NCBI GenBank assembly: GCA_913020625.1
Contig: CAJVZX010000001.1
Location: forward strand, 1 to 40,464
DNA length: 40,464 nucleotides
Source of the DNA: an uncultured Pelagibacterales bacterium
Lineage (GTDB): Bacteria > Pseudomonadota > Alphaproteobacteria > Pelagibacterales > Pelagibacteraceae
Direction: 5' to 3'
Every line of letters starts with the position of its first letter. Positions within the stretch are counted from its first letter, which is position 1. Below the pieces are notes generated by a model. That model saw only the letters and a program-made list of their open reading frames with translations, was not told the DNA's origin and searched no databases. Both the position numbers and the translations under genes were made by a program. Positions 23,266-31,436 of this stretch are shown piece by piece.

Positions 23266-25359
23266 TTAGTGTGCTATAACCGCCAAGAGAAGCAATGCAA
23301 CTATATTAGTTATTTTGATCATGGGATTCACCGCAGGACCAGCTGTATCTTTATACGGATCGCCAACAGTGTCTCCAGTAACAGCAGCCTTGTGTGCTTC
23401 TGAACCTTTGCCGCCAAATTTACCATCTTCGATATATTTTTTTGCATTGTCCCATGCTCCACCACCAGCCGTCATTGATATTGCAACAAATAAACCTGTG
23501 ATAATAACTCCCAGTAACATGGCTCCAACAGCGGATAACGCAGATTCAAGTCCTCCGATTACTAGGACAACAAAATATAAAATTATAGGTGATAAAACAG
23601 GTAATAATGATGGTATTATCATTTCTTTGATTGCTGCTTTAGTTAATAAATCTACCAATCTTCCATAATCAGGTTTTCTTTTGCGTTTCATAATTCCAGG
23701 TATTTTCTTGAATTGCCTTCTTACCTCAATAACTACAGCGCCACCTGCTCTTCCCACAGCCTGCATAGACATTGATCCGAATAGATAAGGAAGCATACCT
23801 CCAACTAATAAACCAACAACAACAAAAGGATTGGATAAATCAAAATTTACTGAAATATTTTCAAGATTCGAACCACTAACATTTGAGAAAAATTTTATGT
23901 CTTCTGTATAGGCAGCAAATAAAACTAGCGCACCTAATCCCGCTGAACCTATAGCATAACCTTTGGTAACAGCTTTTGTTGTATTTCCCACAGCATCTAA
24001 AGCATCGGTAGTTTTTCTAATTTTTTTAGGTAGATTTGACATTTCTGCGATACCTCCAGCATTATCTGTAACTGGTCCATAAGCATCCAAGGCAACAACC
24101 ATACCAGCTAAAGCGAGCATAGTGGTTACTGCTATTGCTATACCAAATAAACCAGCAAAGTGATTTGTCATTAAAATTCCTGATACAATAATCAATGCTG
24201 GTAATGCTGTTGCCTCCAAAGAAACAGCTAATCCTTGAATAACGTTTGTGCCATGACCAGTCGTTGATGATTTGGCAATGCTTAAAACGGGACGAAATTT
24301 TGTACCTGTATAAAATTCCGTTACCCATATGATAAGGCCCGTAATTACCAAACCAATAATTCCACAAAAATAAAGATCTAAACCAGTAAATTCAGAATTT
24401 GTTGACGAATAAGTATTATTTAAACCAATTATTCTATCCGTAATTGGATATAGTAACACTAAAGACAAAATAGCTGTAGCTATAAACCCTTTGTACAGAG
24501 CTCCCATTATATTTTTACTCGGACCTAAGCGAACAAAAAAAGTTCCTACTATTGATGTAATTATACATGTGGCTCCAATTGCCAATGGATAAATCATCAT
24601 ACTTAAATTGTTAACAAAGAATATTGACGATAAAACCATAGTAGCAACAATTGTGACAGCATAAGTTTCAAACAGGTCGGCAGCCATTCCAGCGCAATCA
24701 CCAACGTTATCCCCAACGTTATCAGCTATCACAGCAGGATTTCTTGGATCGTCCTCAGGAATTCCTACCTCAACTTTACCAACTAGATCAGCGCCTACAT
24801 CAGCACCTTTTGTAAAAATTCCTCCGCCTAATCTTGCAAAAATTGAGATTAGAGAAGCACCAAAACCGAGTCCGATGAGAGCATTAATTATTTCCCTATT
24901 TTCTATATTTAATTTTAATAAAATTAAGTAATAAATTGATATTGACAACAAAGCTAATCCCGCAACCAGCATTCCAGTTACAGCACCAGACTTAAATGCT
25001 ATATTTAGGCCCGCTGCTAGACCCTTTCTCGAAGCTTCTGCTGTTCTAACATTTGCCTGAACAGATACAAGCATTCCAATATATCCTGCTGCACCTGAGA
25101 GAAAAGCACCAATAAAATATCCAAGACCCACCCATATACCTAAAGCATAAGAAATAATAATAAGAATGACAATTCCTGCTATAGCAATAGTCTTATATTG
25201 ACGATTCAAATAGGCTCTCGCTCCCTCCTGAATAGCACTAGCAATTTCTCTCATTTTTAAATTACCCTGGCTAGCAGATAAGATTTGTTTACTTGCTATA
25301 AAACCATATAGAATTGCTAAAAAACCAGCAGCTATTACAAAGGCATGTGTAACAATCAT
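23266..25359 (-). CDS. hppA: Membrane proton-translocating pyrophosphatase (K+-independent type)
   Basis: This 697-aa integral membrane protein with about 16 hydrophobic helices couples pyrophosphate hydrolysis to proton export. The pyrophosphate and Mg sites are visible as GADVGADLVGKVEVGIPEDD (185-204), DNVGDNVGDCAGMAADLFE (213-231), DAYGPVTDNAGGIAE (425-439) and the late GDTVGDPYKDTAGPAVNP. Lys462 in GNTTKA (458-463) is the residue associated with potassium independence and proton pumping; the potassium-dependent class has Ala there. The ion assignment follows from this known signature. In a cell with little intergenic DNA, such a pump lets biosynthetic pyrophosphate be recovered as proton-motive force. 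A TTGACA at 25394-25399 is a possible -35 for the gene, but no good -10 was found. Confidence 0.97.
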   Translation of the reverse strand: MIVTHAFVIAAGFLAILYGFIASKQILSASQGNLKMREIASAIQEGARAYLNRQYKTIAIAGIVILIIISYALGIWVGLGYFIGAFLSGAAGYIGMLVSVQANVRTAEASRKGLAAGLNIAFKSGAVTGMLVAGLALLSISIYYLILLKLNIENREIINALIGLGFGASLISIFARLGGGIFTKGADVGADLVGKVEVGIPEDDPRNPAVIADNVGDNVGDCAGMAADLFETYAVTIVATMVLSSIFFVNNLSMMIYPLAIGATCIITSIVGTFFVRLGPSKNIMGALYKGFIATAILSLVLLYPITDRIIGLNNTYSSTNSEFTGLDLYFCGIIGLVITGLIIWVTEFYTGTKFRPVLSIAKSSTTGHGTNVIQGLAVSLEATALPALIIVSGILMTNHFAGLFGIAIAVTTMLALAGMVVALDAYGPVTDNAGGIAEMSNLPKKIRKTTDALDAVGNTTKAVTKGYAIGSAGLGALVLFAAYTEDIKFFSNVSGSNLENISVNFDLSNPFVVVGLLVGGMLPYLFGSMSMQAVGRAGGAVVIEVRRQFKKIPGIMKRKRKPDYGRLVDLLTKAAIKEMIIPSLLPVLSPIILYFVVLVIGGLESALSAVGAMLLGVIITGLFVAISMTAGGGAWDNAKKYIEDGKFGGKGSEAHKAAVTGDTVGDPYKDTAGPAVNPMIKITNIVALLLLAVIAH

Positions 25360-25491
25360 TTTAAAAATTAGTTTTGATTAAAAAAAAGAAAATTGTCAAA
25401 AAAAATCATAAAAGGCAACAAAAATCTTTAATAAAGAATTGTGTATATATCTCATTATTTTATCATATTGTATAAATTTTTTAATAAGAAT

Positions 25492-25896
25492 TCATTTATC
25501 TTTACTTCGGCTTACTTTTGAAATTTTATCTAAGATAGCATTCAAAAAATTTTTTTGTGATCTTCCGGCAAAAAAATCAGAAACTTTTAGATATTCACTA
25601 ATAACAACTTTAATTGGAGTTTTGTGCATAAACATAAATTCATAAATTGCTGCCATAATCATTAATTTTGTCATTAACTCTGTCTTATTTTCGTTAATAT
25701 CATCCTTTAATTCTTTATCTATTAAATTTTGAATTAATTCTTTTCTTTCAACTGTCCCATTAACAACATCTTTTATGAATTTTTTATATCTGTGTTTAGG
25801 AAAAGTTATTTCAGAGTTTTTGTTTAAATGATGGGCGTATAATTTTTGAATTACAATAACTCTAGGATTTTGAAGAGCCTCGTTATACATTTTCAA
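25492..25896 (-). CDS. nusB: Transcription antitermination factor NusB
   Basis: This 134-aa helical protein matches NusB, which binds boxA RNA with S10 in antitermination complexes on rRNA operons. ALQNPRVIVIQKLYAHHLNK (7-26) corresponds to the ARxxAvQaLYq start. The C-terminal ILMAAIYEFMF-type stretch (MIMAAIYEFMFMHKTPIKVV) is the classic ILRLAxYEL region, followed by ISEYLKVSDFFAGRSQKNFLNAILDKI, corresponding to INExVELAKxFG...FVNGVLD. The start overlaps ribH by 4 bp, and nusB closes the riboflavin operon as in many Proteobacteria. A 132-bp gap, with only A/T-rich sequence and weak hairpins, follows before hppA. Confidence 0.93.
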   Translation of the reverse strand: MKMYNEALQNPRVIVIQKLYAHHLNKNSEITFPKHRYKKFIKDVVNGTVERKELIQNLIDKELKDDINENKTELMTKLMIMAAIYEFMFMHKTPIKVVISEYLKVSDFFAGRSQKNFLNAILDKISKVSRSKDK

Positions 25897-26318
25897 AAAT
25901 TTTCCAAAATTTGTAATACCGCAGAAACTGCTTCACCACCTTTATTTTTTTCATTAGGATCAGCTCTTTCAATGGCTTGATGCATATTTAGGCAAGTTAT
26001 AATTCCATTACCTATTGGTTTCTTATTTTTAACGGATAAATCCATTATTGCATTTACAACAGCTTTGGAAATTAAATCGAAATGTGGAGTTTCTCCTTTA
26101 ATAACACAGCCTAAAGCCACAAAAGCATCATATTTGCTTATTAGTTTCGCTATTGTCACAGGTATTTCAAAAACCCCGGAGACATGGATGGTATCGTGAC
26201 CAATTTTTAATATATTTTTAGATTCTGCTTCTAATATTCTTCTGGTAGAACCTTCCATCAACATATTTGTAATATCTGGATAATAATCTGCTAGAACTAG
26301 ACAAATTTTTTTTTTCAT
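25893..26318 (-). CDS. ribH: 6,7-dimethyl-8-ribityllumazine synthase
   Basis: This 141-aa enzyme joins the ribityl-diaminouracil intermediate with dihydroxybutanone phosphate, the next-to-last step of riboflavin synthesis. VSGVFEIPVTIAKLI (46-60) is the conserved substrate loop. LGCVIKGETPHFDLIS (69-84) carries the phosphate-binding and His features (GxTxHF). IGNGIITCLNMHQAIERAD corresponds to the FGVLTxxTxEQAxxRA segment. Length is slightly short but complete. It overlaps ribB and nusB by 4 bp each and belongs to the ribD-ribE-ribB-ribH-nusB run. Confidence 0.96.
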   Translation of the reverse strand: MKKKICLVLADYYPDITNMLMEGSTRRILEAESKNILKIGHDTIHVSGVFEIPVTIAKLISKYDAFVALGCVIKGETPHFDLISKAVVNAIMDLSVKNKKPIGNGIITCLNMHQAIERADPNEKNKGGEAVSAVLQILENF

Positions 26319-27418
26319 TTAATTATTTCCTGTTTGGTAATTTTTATACCATAACCTTCTAATCCAATAACTTTCTTTTTTGATCTAGTAACTAATATCA
26401 TATTCTTAATTTTTAAAGCTTTAATTATTTGTGCGCCTAAACCAGAGTTTCTAATCAGCTTATCTTCGCCGGTTTTATAAAACTCTTTACTCTTATATCC
26501 TTTTAAAGTTTCAGAAACGGATTTTAGATTTGAATCCCTTATAAAGATTAAAACACAATCTTTATGATTTTTAAAATATTTGATAGTTCGATTGAATAAA
26601 TTAGGTAATTTTTCACCCATTAAATAATTTTTAACTATATTTGATGAAATAACCCTAACTCTAGGATTTTTATTTTTTTTGATATTTCCCTTAACTAAAG
26701 CAAAATTTTCAGACCCATCTAATAAACTTTCAAAAATTTTAATATTATAATTTTGCTTTTTAATTTCAATAATTGAGGATTTCTTAAACTTTATTAATTT
26801 TTCTCGATTAAAGCGATATGCAATTAAATCATTAATTTTACCTAATTTTATTTTATGTTTTTTTGAAAAATTAAATAATTGTTTTCCTCTGGCCATTGTT
26901 CCATCTTCATTCATTATTTCACAAATAACTGCAGAATCTCCACATTTAGACAATTTAGATATATCGACAGATGCCTCTGTATGACCCGCTCTAACCAAGA
27001 CACCACCGTTTTTAGAAACTAGTGGAAAAACATGTCCAGGAGAAACAATTTTTTTTTGTGAAACATTTTTTTTAATTGCTGTTTTAATTGTAAGTGCTCT
27101 ATCATAAGCTGAAATACCAGTTGTAATTCCATATCTTGCATCAATCGAAACAGTAAAAGCAGTTTGGGTTCTAGATTTATTAATAGGAGACATTAAGGAT
27201 AAATTAAGTTTATTCACTTGAGATTGAGTTAAGGCTAAACATATAAGGCCCCTTCCATATTTAGCCATGAAATTAATTGAATTTGCTGATACTTTGGTTG
27301 CTGGAATAACAAGATCTCCTTCATTTTCTCTTCCTTCGTCGTCAACCAAAATAAACATTTTTCCATGCCTAGCATCTTTTAATATCTCACTAATTTTTGA
27401 AAAATTGATTTTTTTCAT
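26315..27418 (-). CDS. ribB: Dihydroxybutanone 4-phosphate synthase with degenerate GTP cyclohydrolase II domain (RibBX-like)
   Basis: This 367-aa fusion has the RibBA layout. Residues 1-205 are dihydroxybutanone phosphate synthase, which makes the four-carbon unit of riboflavin from ribulose 5-phosphate. FILVDDEGRENEGDLVIPA (23-41) holds the acidic metal site, with CLALTQSQ, TGISAYDRA and the PGHVFPL and RAGHTEASVD segments after it, all intact. The C-terminal half has the outline of GTP cyclohydrolase II (GLGAQIIKALKIKNMILVTR and GLEGYGIKI remain). It has lost the zinc cysteines: the segment expected as SECLTGDxFGSxRCDCG reads SSNIVKNYLMGEKLPNLF. It has also lost the QEGRGIG motif (IRDSNLKSVSE). 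It is therefore probably active only as RibB, and a separate RibA is needed. It overlaps ribE and ribH by 4 bp. Confidence 0.93.
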   Translation of the reverse strand: MKKINFSKISEILKDARHGKMFILVDDEGRENEGDLVIPATKVSANSINFMAKYGRGLICLALTQSQVNKLNLSLMSPINKSRTQTAFTVSIDARYGITTGISAYDRALTIKTAIKKNVSQKKIVSPGHVFPLVSKNGGVLVRAGHTEASVDISKLSKCGDSAVICEIMNEDGTMARGKQLFNFSKKHKIKLGKINDLIAYRFNREKLIKFKKSSIIEIKKQNYNIKIFESLLDGSENFALVKGNIKKNKNPRVRVISSNIVKNYLMGEKLPNLFNRTIKYFKNHKDCVLIFIRDSNLKSVSETLKGYKSKEFYKTGEDKLIRNSGLGAQIIKALKIKNMILVTRSKKKVIGLEGYGIKITKQEIIK

Positions 27419-27999
27419 TTTATAAAACTTTTTATATATTTGCCAAAAACATCAAATTCAACATTAACTAAGTCTTTTCTCTTTAAATACGATAAATTTG
27501 TCGATTTGAGGGTGTAAGGGATAGCAGCAATTTGAAATCCATTTTTTAAAATTTTTGAAATTGTTAAAGAAACACCATTAATTGCAATAGAGCCCTTTTG
27601 AATTAAGTATTTATTATATTTTTTTGCCAATTTAAAATTAATAAGCCAAGACTTGCCTACTAAATCGATGCTCATTACTGTACAGGTAGTATCGATATGG
27701 CCTTGAACAAAATGTCCAGATATTCGATCTTTATATTTTAAAGATTTTTCCATATTTATAATATCACCTCTAATAGAAAAATTAAAATTAGTTCTGTTTA
27801 AAGTTTCTTTAGAAATATAAAATTTACTTATTTTACCTTTATATTTTTCTAAAGTTAAACATGCGCCTGAACATGAAATAGAAGTTCCAATTTCCTTTTT
27901 TGTAAATTTCATTTTAGAAAAAATTTCTACAAAACAATTTTCTTTATTTCTATAAATTCTACTAATTTTACCTGTCTGTTTGATTATTCCGTTAAACAT
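27415..27999 (-). CDS. ribE: Riboflavin synthase alpha chain
   Basis: This 194-aa enzyme dismutates two lumazine molecules to riboflavin. It begins MFNGIIKQTGKI, the family's MFTGIIxxxG start, and has two lumazine-binding barrels. The first contains SISCSGACLTL (about 40-50) and the second KGSIAINGVSLTI. Between them is SGHFVQGHIDTTC, the conserved GHxVxGHID motif. Both repeats are complete, and 194 aa is normal. The start codon overlaps the ribD stop by one base, and the stop overlaps ribB by 4 bp. The gene is sometimes named ribC in other naming schemes. Confidence 0.96.
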   Translation of the reverse strand: MFNGIIKQTGKISRIYRNKENCFVEIFSKMKFTKKEIGTSISCSGACLTLEKYKGKISKFYISKETLNRTNFNFSIRGDIINMEKSLKYKDRISGHFVQGHIDTTCTVMSIDLVGKSWLINFKLAKKYNKYLIQKGSIAINGVSLTISKILKNGFQIAAIPYTLKSTNLSYLKRKDLVNVEFDVFGKYIKSFIK

Positions 28000-29102
28000 T
28001 ATGCAAATCTGTAAGTGATTAATTTATCCCCATGTAAATTAACTTTTTCATTAACAAACTTTATATTTTTTGAAAATAATTTCATTGCTTTTTTAAAATT
28101 ATTACTTCCATTGTGGCCAAGTTTTTTACTTGATATAAAAAGGTGCAAATCATCAATTAAACCTTCCGTCAAAAAATGTGTAGTCAGTTTTATTCCAGAT
28201 TCCAAAAAAATTCTTGAAAAACCAAATTTTTTAATTTTAAAAAGAATTTTTTTTATATCAAGACTTCCATCTTCTTTTAAAGAAGTCTTAACAAGTTTTA
28301 CTTTTAAATTCTTTAATGTCTTAATTTTTTTTTTATTATTTCTATTAAAAAAAATAATTGTTCGGTATTTATATGCAGTTTTAACGATAGTAGATCTGAT
28401 TGACGTTTCTAATCTTTTGTCTAATATAACCCGAGTCGGTGAACGTTTTTCCAAACCCATTATTCTGCATGTTAAAGATGAATTATCATCAGCAATAGTT
28501 TTTGAGCTGCTTAAGATGCAATCATGATTTTTTCTCATTAAGTGCACTCTTCCACGAGAGAATTCATTTGTAATCCATTTTCCTTTCTTATTTTTTGTAT
28601 AAAAATCTTTCGACACAGCCATTTTTGCTGTTACAAAAGGTAAACCACATACTTTACTTTTATAATAACTCCTGTAAAAATTTTTCACTTCGGAAGATAG
28701 AATTCCACAGTGTGCTTTAACTCTATTTTTTTTAAATTGCTTTATGCTTTTATTATTTGATCTTGGGTCAGGGTCTTTTAAAGAAAAGAAAACTTTTTTG
28801 ATTTTATTTTTAATAATTGACTTAACGCATGGTGGTGTTTTGCCATAACTTGAACAAGGCTCTAAGGTTACATATAAATAAGAATCTTTTATATCATTAC
28901 TCGAATAGCTTAATGCATTATGCTCTGCATGTGGTCTTCCTTTGATGCCAGTGCATCCTGTTGATATAACAAAATTATTCTTAACAATAACACACCCAAC
29001 GGTTGGATTTTTACTCGTATTTCCTAAATTTTTTTTTGCTTGCATTAAAGCAAGGTTCATAAAAAAATTATGCGATGAATTTTTATTCTGATTTATAGAC
29101 AT
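27999..29102 (-). CDS. ribD: Bifunctional riboflavin deaminase-reductase RibD
   Basis: This 367-aa enzyme performs the deaminase and reductase steps after GTP cyclohydrolase II. The N-terminal cytidine-deaminase-like domain (to about 150) shows NPTVGCVIVKN, then GRPHAEHNALSY, with the zinc His and catalytic Glu, and YVTLEPCSSYGKTPPC, with the zinc cysteines. The reductase domain follows, with VTAKMAVSKDFYT and the late IFLESGIKLTTHFL segment, corresponding to the xVEGGxxLxxxFL NADPH site. The chosen ATG overlaps the nrdR gene by 20 bp. Met15 would also be possible, but the residues before it align with the usual N-terminal helix. No FMN riboswitch was seen in the operon. Confidence 0.95.
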   Translation of the reverse strand: MSINQNKNSSHNFFMNLALMQAKKNLGNTSKNPTVGCVIVKNNFVISTGCTGIKGRPHAEHNALSYSSNDIKDSYLYVTLEPCSSYGKTPPCVKSIIKNKIKKVFFSLKDPDPRSNNKSIKQFKKNRVKAHCGILSSEVKNFYRSYYKSKVCGLPFVTAKMAVSKDFYTKNKKGKWITNEFSRGRVHLMRKNHDCILSSSKTIADDNSSLTCRIMGLEKRSPTRVILDKRLETSIRSTIVKTAYKYRTIIFFNRNNKKKIKTLKNLKVKLVKTSLKEDGSLDIKKILFKIKKFGFSRIFLESGIKLTTHFLTEGLIDDLHLFISSKKLGHNGSNNFKKAMKLFSKNIKFVNEKVNLHGDKLITYRFA

Positions 29103-29547
29103 TCAAGTTGCCAATGAATTGTTCAAAATCTTTCGCTTCCTTAAAATTTCTATAAACTGAAGCAAAACGAACATAAGCTACTTGATCTAGATTTGAGAGG
29201 CCATCCATTATAAATTTACCTATAGTAGATGTTGGAATTTCATTTTCACCAAGACCTTCTAGATTTCTTACAATTTTTGAAATAAAACTTTCTACAGTCT
29301 CGCTATCAATGGGCCTTTTTCGAAGAGCAATCGTGATCGATTTTGCAATTTTGTCTCTATCAAAAGGAGCTCGTCGACCACTATTTTTAATCACAGTTAA
29401 TTCACGAAATTGGACTCTTTCAAAAGTTGTAAAACGTTCTTTTCTTTCACAAGAGCACACTCTTCGCCTTCTGATTGCGGTTCCATCTTCGGTGGGTCTA
29501 GAATCCACAACTGAAGTATCTTTTTTTCTGCAAAAAGGACAAAGCAT
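29083..29547 (-). CDS. nrdR: Transcriptional repressor NrdR
   Basis: This 154-aa repressor of ribonucleotide reductase genes senses ATP and dATP. The N-terminal zinc ribbon starts MLCPFCRKKDTSVVDSRPTE (1-20) and ends in RRRRVCSCERKERFTTFERV. The ATP-cone follows from about residue 50 (VIKNSGRRAPFDRDKIAKSI). The second zinc knuckle is written CSC here, where most relatives have CxxC (CPAC or CSAC), and the loop after it is longer. The DNA reads cleanly, so this is not an obvious frameshift. The gene starts 3 bp after glyA and overlaps ribD by 20 bp. The glyA-nrdR-ribD order is common in alphaproteobacteria. Confidence 0.96.
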   Translation of the reverse strand: MLCPFCRKKDTSVVDSRPTEDGTAIRRRRVCSCERKERFTTFERVQFRELTVIKNSGRRAPFDRDKIAKSITIALRKRPIDSETVESFISKIVRNLEGLGENEIPTSTIGKFIMDGLSNLDQVAYVRFASVYRNFKEAKDFEQFIGNLNVYKSE

Positions 29548-29550
29548 ATA

Positions 29551-30867
29551 TTATTTTTTACTCAAGTGGTTATATATTCGAAAATTCGAACAAAGTAAAA
29601 TAACTTCTTTTTTCACCTCAGATTCAATTTTGCTATTATCATTAGGATTTTTTGATAATCCTTCTATTACTTTTGTAATTAAATTTCCAACTTTTTTAAA
29701 TTCATTAAGGCCAAAACCTCTGGTTGTTGCTGCTTGTGTACCAAGCCTTATACCAGACGTAATGGTTGGTTTTTGTGTATCAAATGGAATGCCATTTTTG
29801 TTGCAGGTAATATTCGCTTTACCTAAACTTGTTTCCGCGTCTTTACCCGTTACATTAAAAGGTCTCAAATCAACCAACATTAAATGAGTATCCGTCCCTC
29901 CTGAAAATATTTTAAAGCCATTATTTTTAAGAATTTCTGACAAAATTTTTGCATTATCAAGAACAGATTTTATATAATTTTTAAAACTAGGATGTAAAGC
30001 CTCTTGAAAAGCGACAGCTTTTGCTGCAATGATATGCATTAATGGGCCGCCTTGGTAACCTGGGAAAACTGCAGAATTAATTTTTTTAATTATATCTTCT
30101 CTGTTGGTTAATATTATTCCTCCTCTTCCACCTCTTAAAACTTTATGTGTTGTTGATGTAACAACATCAGCGTACATAATTGGATTTGGGTGTCCTTTGC
30201 CAGCTACCAATCCAGCAAAATGTGCCATATCAACCATTAAGTATGCATTCACAGTATTTGCAATTTCTTTAAATTTTTTAAAATCAATAATTCTAGAATA
30301 AGCACTCCCACCAGCAATAATAAGTTTTGGTTTATGCAATTTCGCTAACTTTTCAACTTGTTGATAATCAATAAGACCAGTTGTTTTATCTACGTCGTAA
30401 TGAAATGAATTTAACCATTTACCAGAAAGCGCAACTTTTGCTCCATGAGTTAGATGACCTCCAGAGTTTAAACTCATACCAAGTATTGGGTCTCCTGGAT
30501 TTAAAAGCGCAAGATATACCGCTCCATTAGCTTGGGCGCCCGAGTGTGGTTGAACATTTGCATATTTGCATTCAAATAATTTTTTTACTCTATCTAATGC
30601 TAAATCCTCAGCAATATCGACATACTCACATCCACCATAATATCTTCTTCCAGGATAACCTTCAGCATACTTGTTTGTCATTATCGAGCCCTGAGCATCT
30701 AGTACAGATTTTGAAACAATGTTTTCAGATGCAATTAATTCAATATGTTGTTGTTGTCTTTCAAGCTCAAGTTTTATGGAATTATATAATTCTGGATCAG
30801 CGGTTGATAAATCTTTGTCGAAAAAGGATTCGTAGTCTTCGGATAGATATTTGTTCAATTCTGTCAT
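29551..30867 (-). CDS. glyA: Serine hydroxymethyltransferase
   Basis: This 438-aa PLP enzyme interconverts serine and glycine while charging tetrahydrofolate with a one-carbon unit. ELIASENIVSKSVLDAQGS (43-61), YPGRRYYGGCEYVD (71-84), PHSGAQAN (107-114), VDMAHFAGLVAG (212-223) and the PLP lysine Lys242 in TSTTHKVLRGGRGG (237-250) are all intact. Length is typical. It starts 6 bp after the rpiB stop and is followed by nrdR after 3 bp. No glycine riboswitch or glyA leader could fit in the 6-bp gap, so any control lies upstream of rpiB or is absent. Formate-type one-carbon units made here would also supply the formyltransferase of the glycan cluster. Confidence 0.98.
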   Translation of the reverse strand: MTELNKYLSEDYESFFDKDLSTADPELYNSIKLELERQQQHIELIASENIVSKSVLDAQGSIMTNKYAEGYPGRRYYGGCEYVDIAEDLALDRVKKLFECKYANVQPHSGAQANGAVYLALLNPGDPILGMSLNSGGHLTHGAKVALSGKWLNSFHYDVDKTTGLIDYQQVEKLAKLHKPKLIIAGGSAYSRIIDFKKFKEIANTVNAYLMVDMAHFAGLVAGKGHPNPIMYADVVTSTTHKVLRGGRGGIILTNREDIIKKINSAVFPGYQGGPLMHIIAAKAVAFQEALHPSFKNYIKSVLDNAKILSEILKNNGFKIFSGGTDTHLMLVDLRPFNVTGKDAETSLGKANITCNKNGIPFDTQKPTITSGIRLGTQAATTRGFGLNEFKKVGNLITKVIEGLSKNPNDNSKIESEVKKEVILLCSNFRIYNHLSKK

Positions 30868-30873
30868 AACGTT

Positions 30874-31299
30874 TTAAATTTTTTTTACTCTACGTAAATG
30901 GCGACCGCCTTCAAAATTAGTTTTTAAAAAAACAGATACGCACTTTAAAGCCATGTTTTTATTAGTTAATCTTGCGCCTAATGTCATTACATTAGCATTA
31001 TTGTGTTGCCTGCTTAATTTCGTAGACTTGACATTATAACATAGTGCGGCTCTAATATTTTTATGACGATTTGCAACCATATTCATTCCGATGCCAGAAC
31101 CACAGATCAATATTCCAATTTGCTTACTATTTTTTTTAATCTTTTTTGATAATAAATGAGCAAAATCAGGATAATCAACTGAATTGGCGTTTTTTGTTCC
31201 TAGGTCCAAAACTTTTTTTCTCTTTTTTATTAAAAATTTTTTAATTATTTCTTTTAATTTAAAACCACCATGGTCCGATGCTAGAATAACGTTTTTCAC
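30874..31299 (-). CDS. rpiB: Ribose-5-phosphate isomerase B
   Basis: This 141-aa RpiB/LacAB-family enzyme interconverts ribose 5-phosphate and ribulose 5-phosphate. The start VILASDHGGFKLKEII (4-19) is the family signature. VDYPDFAHLLS is the second conserved block. GILICGSGIGMNMVANR holds the catalytic Cys and the anion hole. The later RHNNANVMTLGARL-type segment (RQHNNANVMTLGARL) is present. Ribulose 5-phosphate, its product, is the substrate of the RibB enzyme in the same operon. The gene is first in the operon and overlaps glyA control. Placement before glyA is common in alphaproteobacteria. Confidence 0.96.
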   Translation of the reverse strand: MKNVILASDHGGFKLKEIIKKFLIKKRKKVLDLGTKNANSVDYPDFAHLLSKKIKKNSKQIGILICGSGIGMNMVANRHKNIRAALCYNVKSTKLSRQHNNANVMTLGARLTNKNMALKCVSVFLKTNFEGGRHLRRVKKI

Positions 31300-31346
31300 T
31301 TTTCTATTTTTCTCTCGACTTCGATAAAGTTAAAAATTGATCTAAA

Positions 31347-31375
31347 TATATAGTATAATAATATATATACCACAA
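31347..31375 (-). promoter_or_regulatory. Candidate promoter of the rpiB-glyA-rib operon
   Basis: On the minus strand TTGTGG (31370-31375) and TATATA (31347-31352) are 17 bases apart, about 47 bases before the rpiB start. Many alternative -10 matches exist in this A/T-rich stretch. Confidence 0.35.
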
Positions 31376-31379
31376 TATT

Positions 31380-31407
31380 TTGACTATATTAATCATTATA
31401 ATATAAA
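31380..31407 (+). promoter_or_regulatory. Candidate promoter of hemB
   Basis: TTGACT (31380-31385) and TATAAA (31402-31407) are 16 bases apart, about 30 bases before the hemB ATG. A TAGGA element about 9-13 bases before the ATG could act as ribosome binding site. The second copy of the 15-bp repeat overlaps the -10. Confidence 0.45.
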
Positions 31408-31436
31408 GTTAAAAATTAATTAGGATATATTATTAT

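Larger units (their letters stand above)
31324..31417. repeat. 15-bp direct repeat pair in the rpiB-hemB divergent region
   Basis: ATAAAGTTAAAAATT occurs exactly at 31324-31338 and again at 31403-31417, 79 bp apart. The first copy lies in the presumed start region of the rpiB operon, and the second overlaps the presumed hemB promoter. Two identical copies in a 137-bp regulatory gap could be binding sites for one regulator. Very A/T-rich sequence raises the chance of coincidence. Confidence 0.6.

Noticed and set aside
24062..24367. Open frame of 101 codons on the minus strand inside hppA
   Set aside because: It is an alternate frame of the highly conserved pyrophosphatase gene; the translation is Trp/Tyr/Ser-rich and unlike any family.
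25360..25491. Possible terminator (TCTTT-AAT-AAAGA at 25425-25437 with a following T-run on the minus strand) and hppA promoter (TTGACA at 25394-25399)
   Set aside because: The stem is only 5 mostly A/T pairs and no acceptable -10 lies at the right distance; in sequence this A/T-rich both are easily due to chance.
28015..28527. Plus-strand frame of 170 codons opposite ribD
   Set aside because: Antisense of a conserved gene, with Phe/Leu/Ser-rich low-complexity translation typical of such shadows.
26315..31299. FMN or glycine riboswitch in the glyA-rib operon
   Set aside because: Gaps between the genes are at most 6 bp or overlaps, and the leader before rpiB is too short and A/T-rich for either class.
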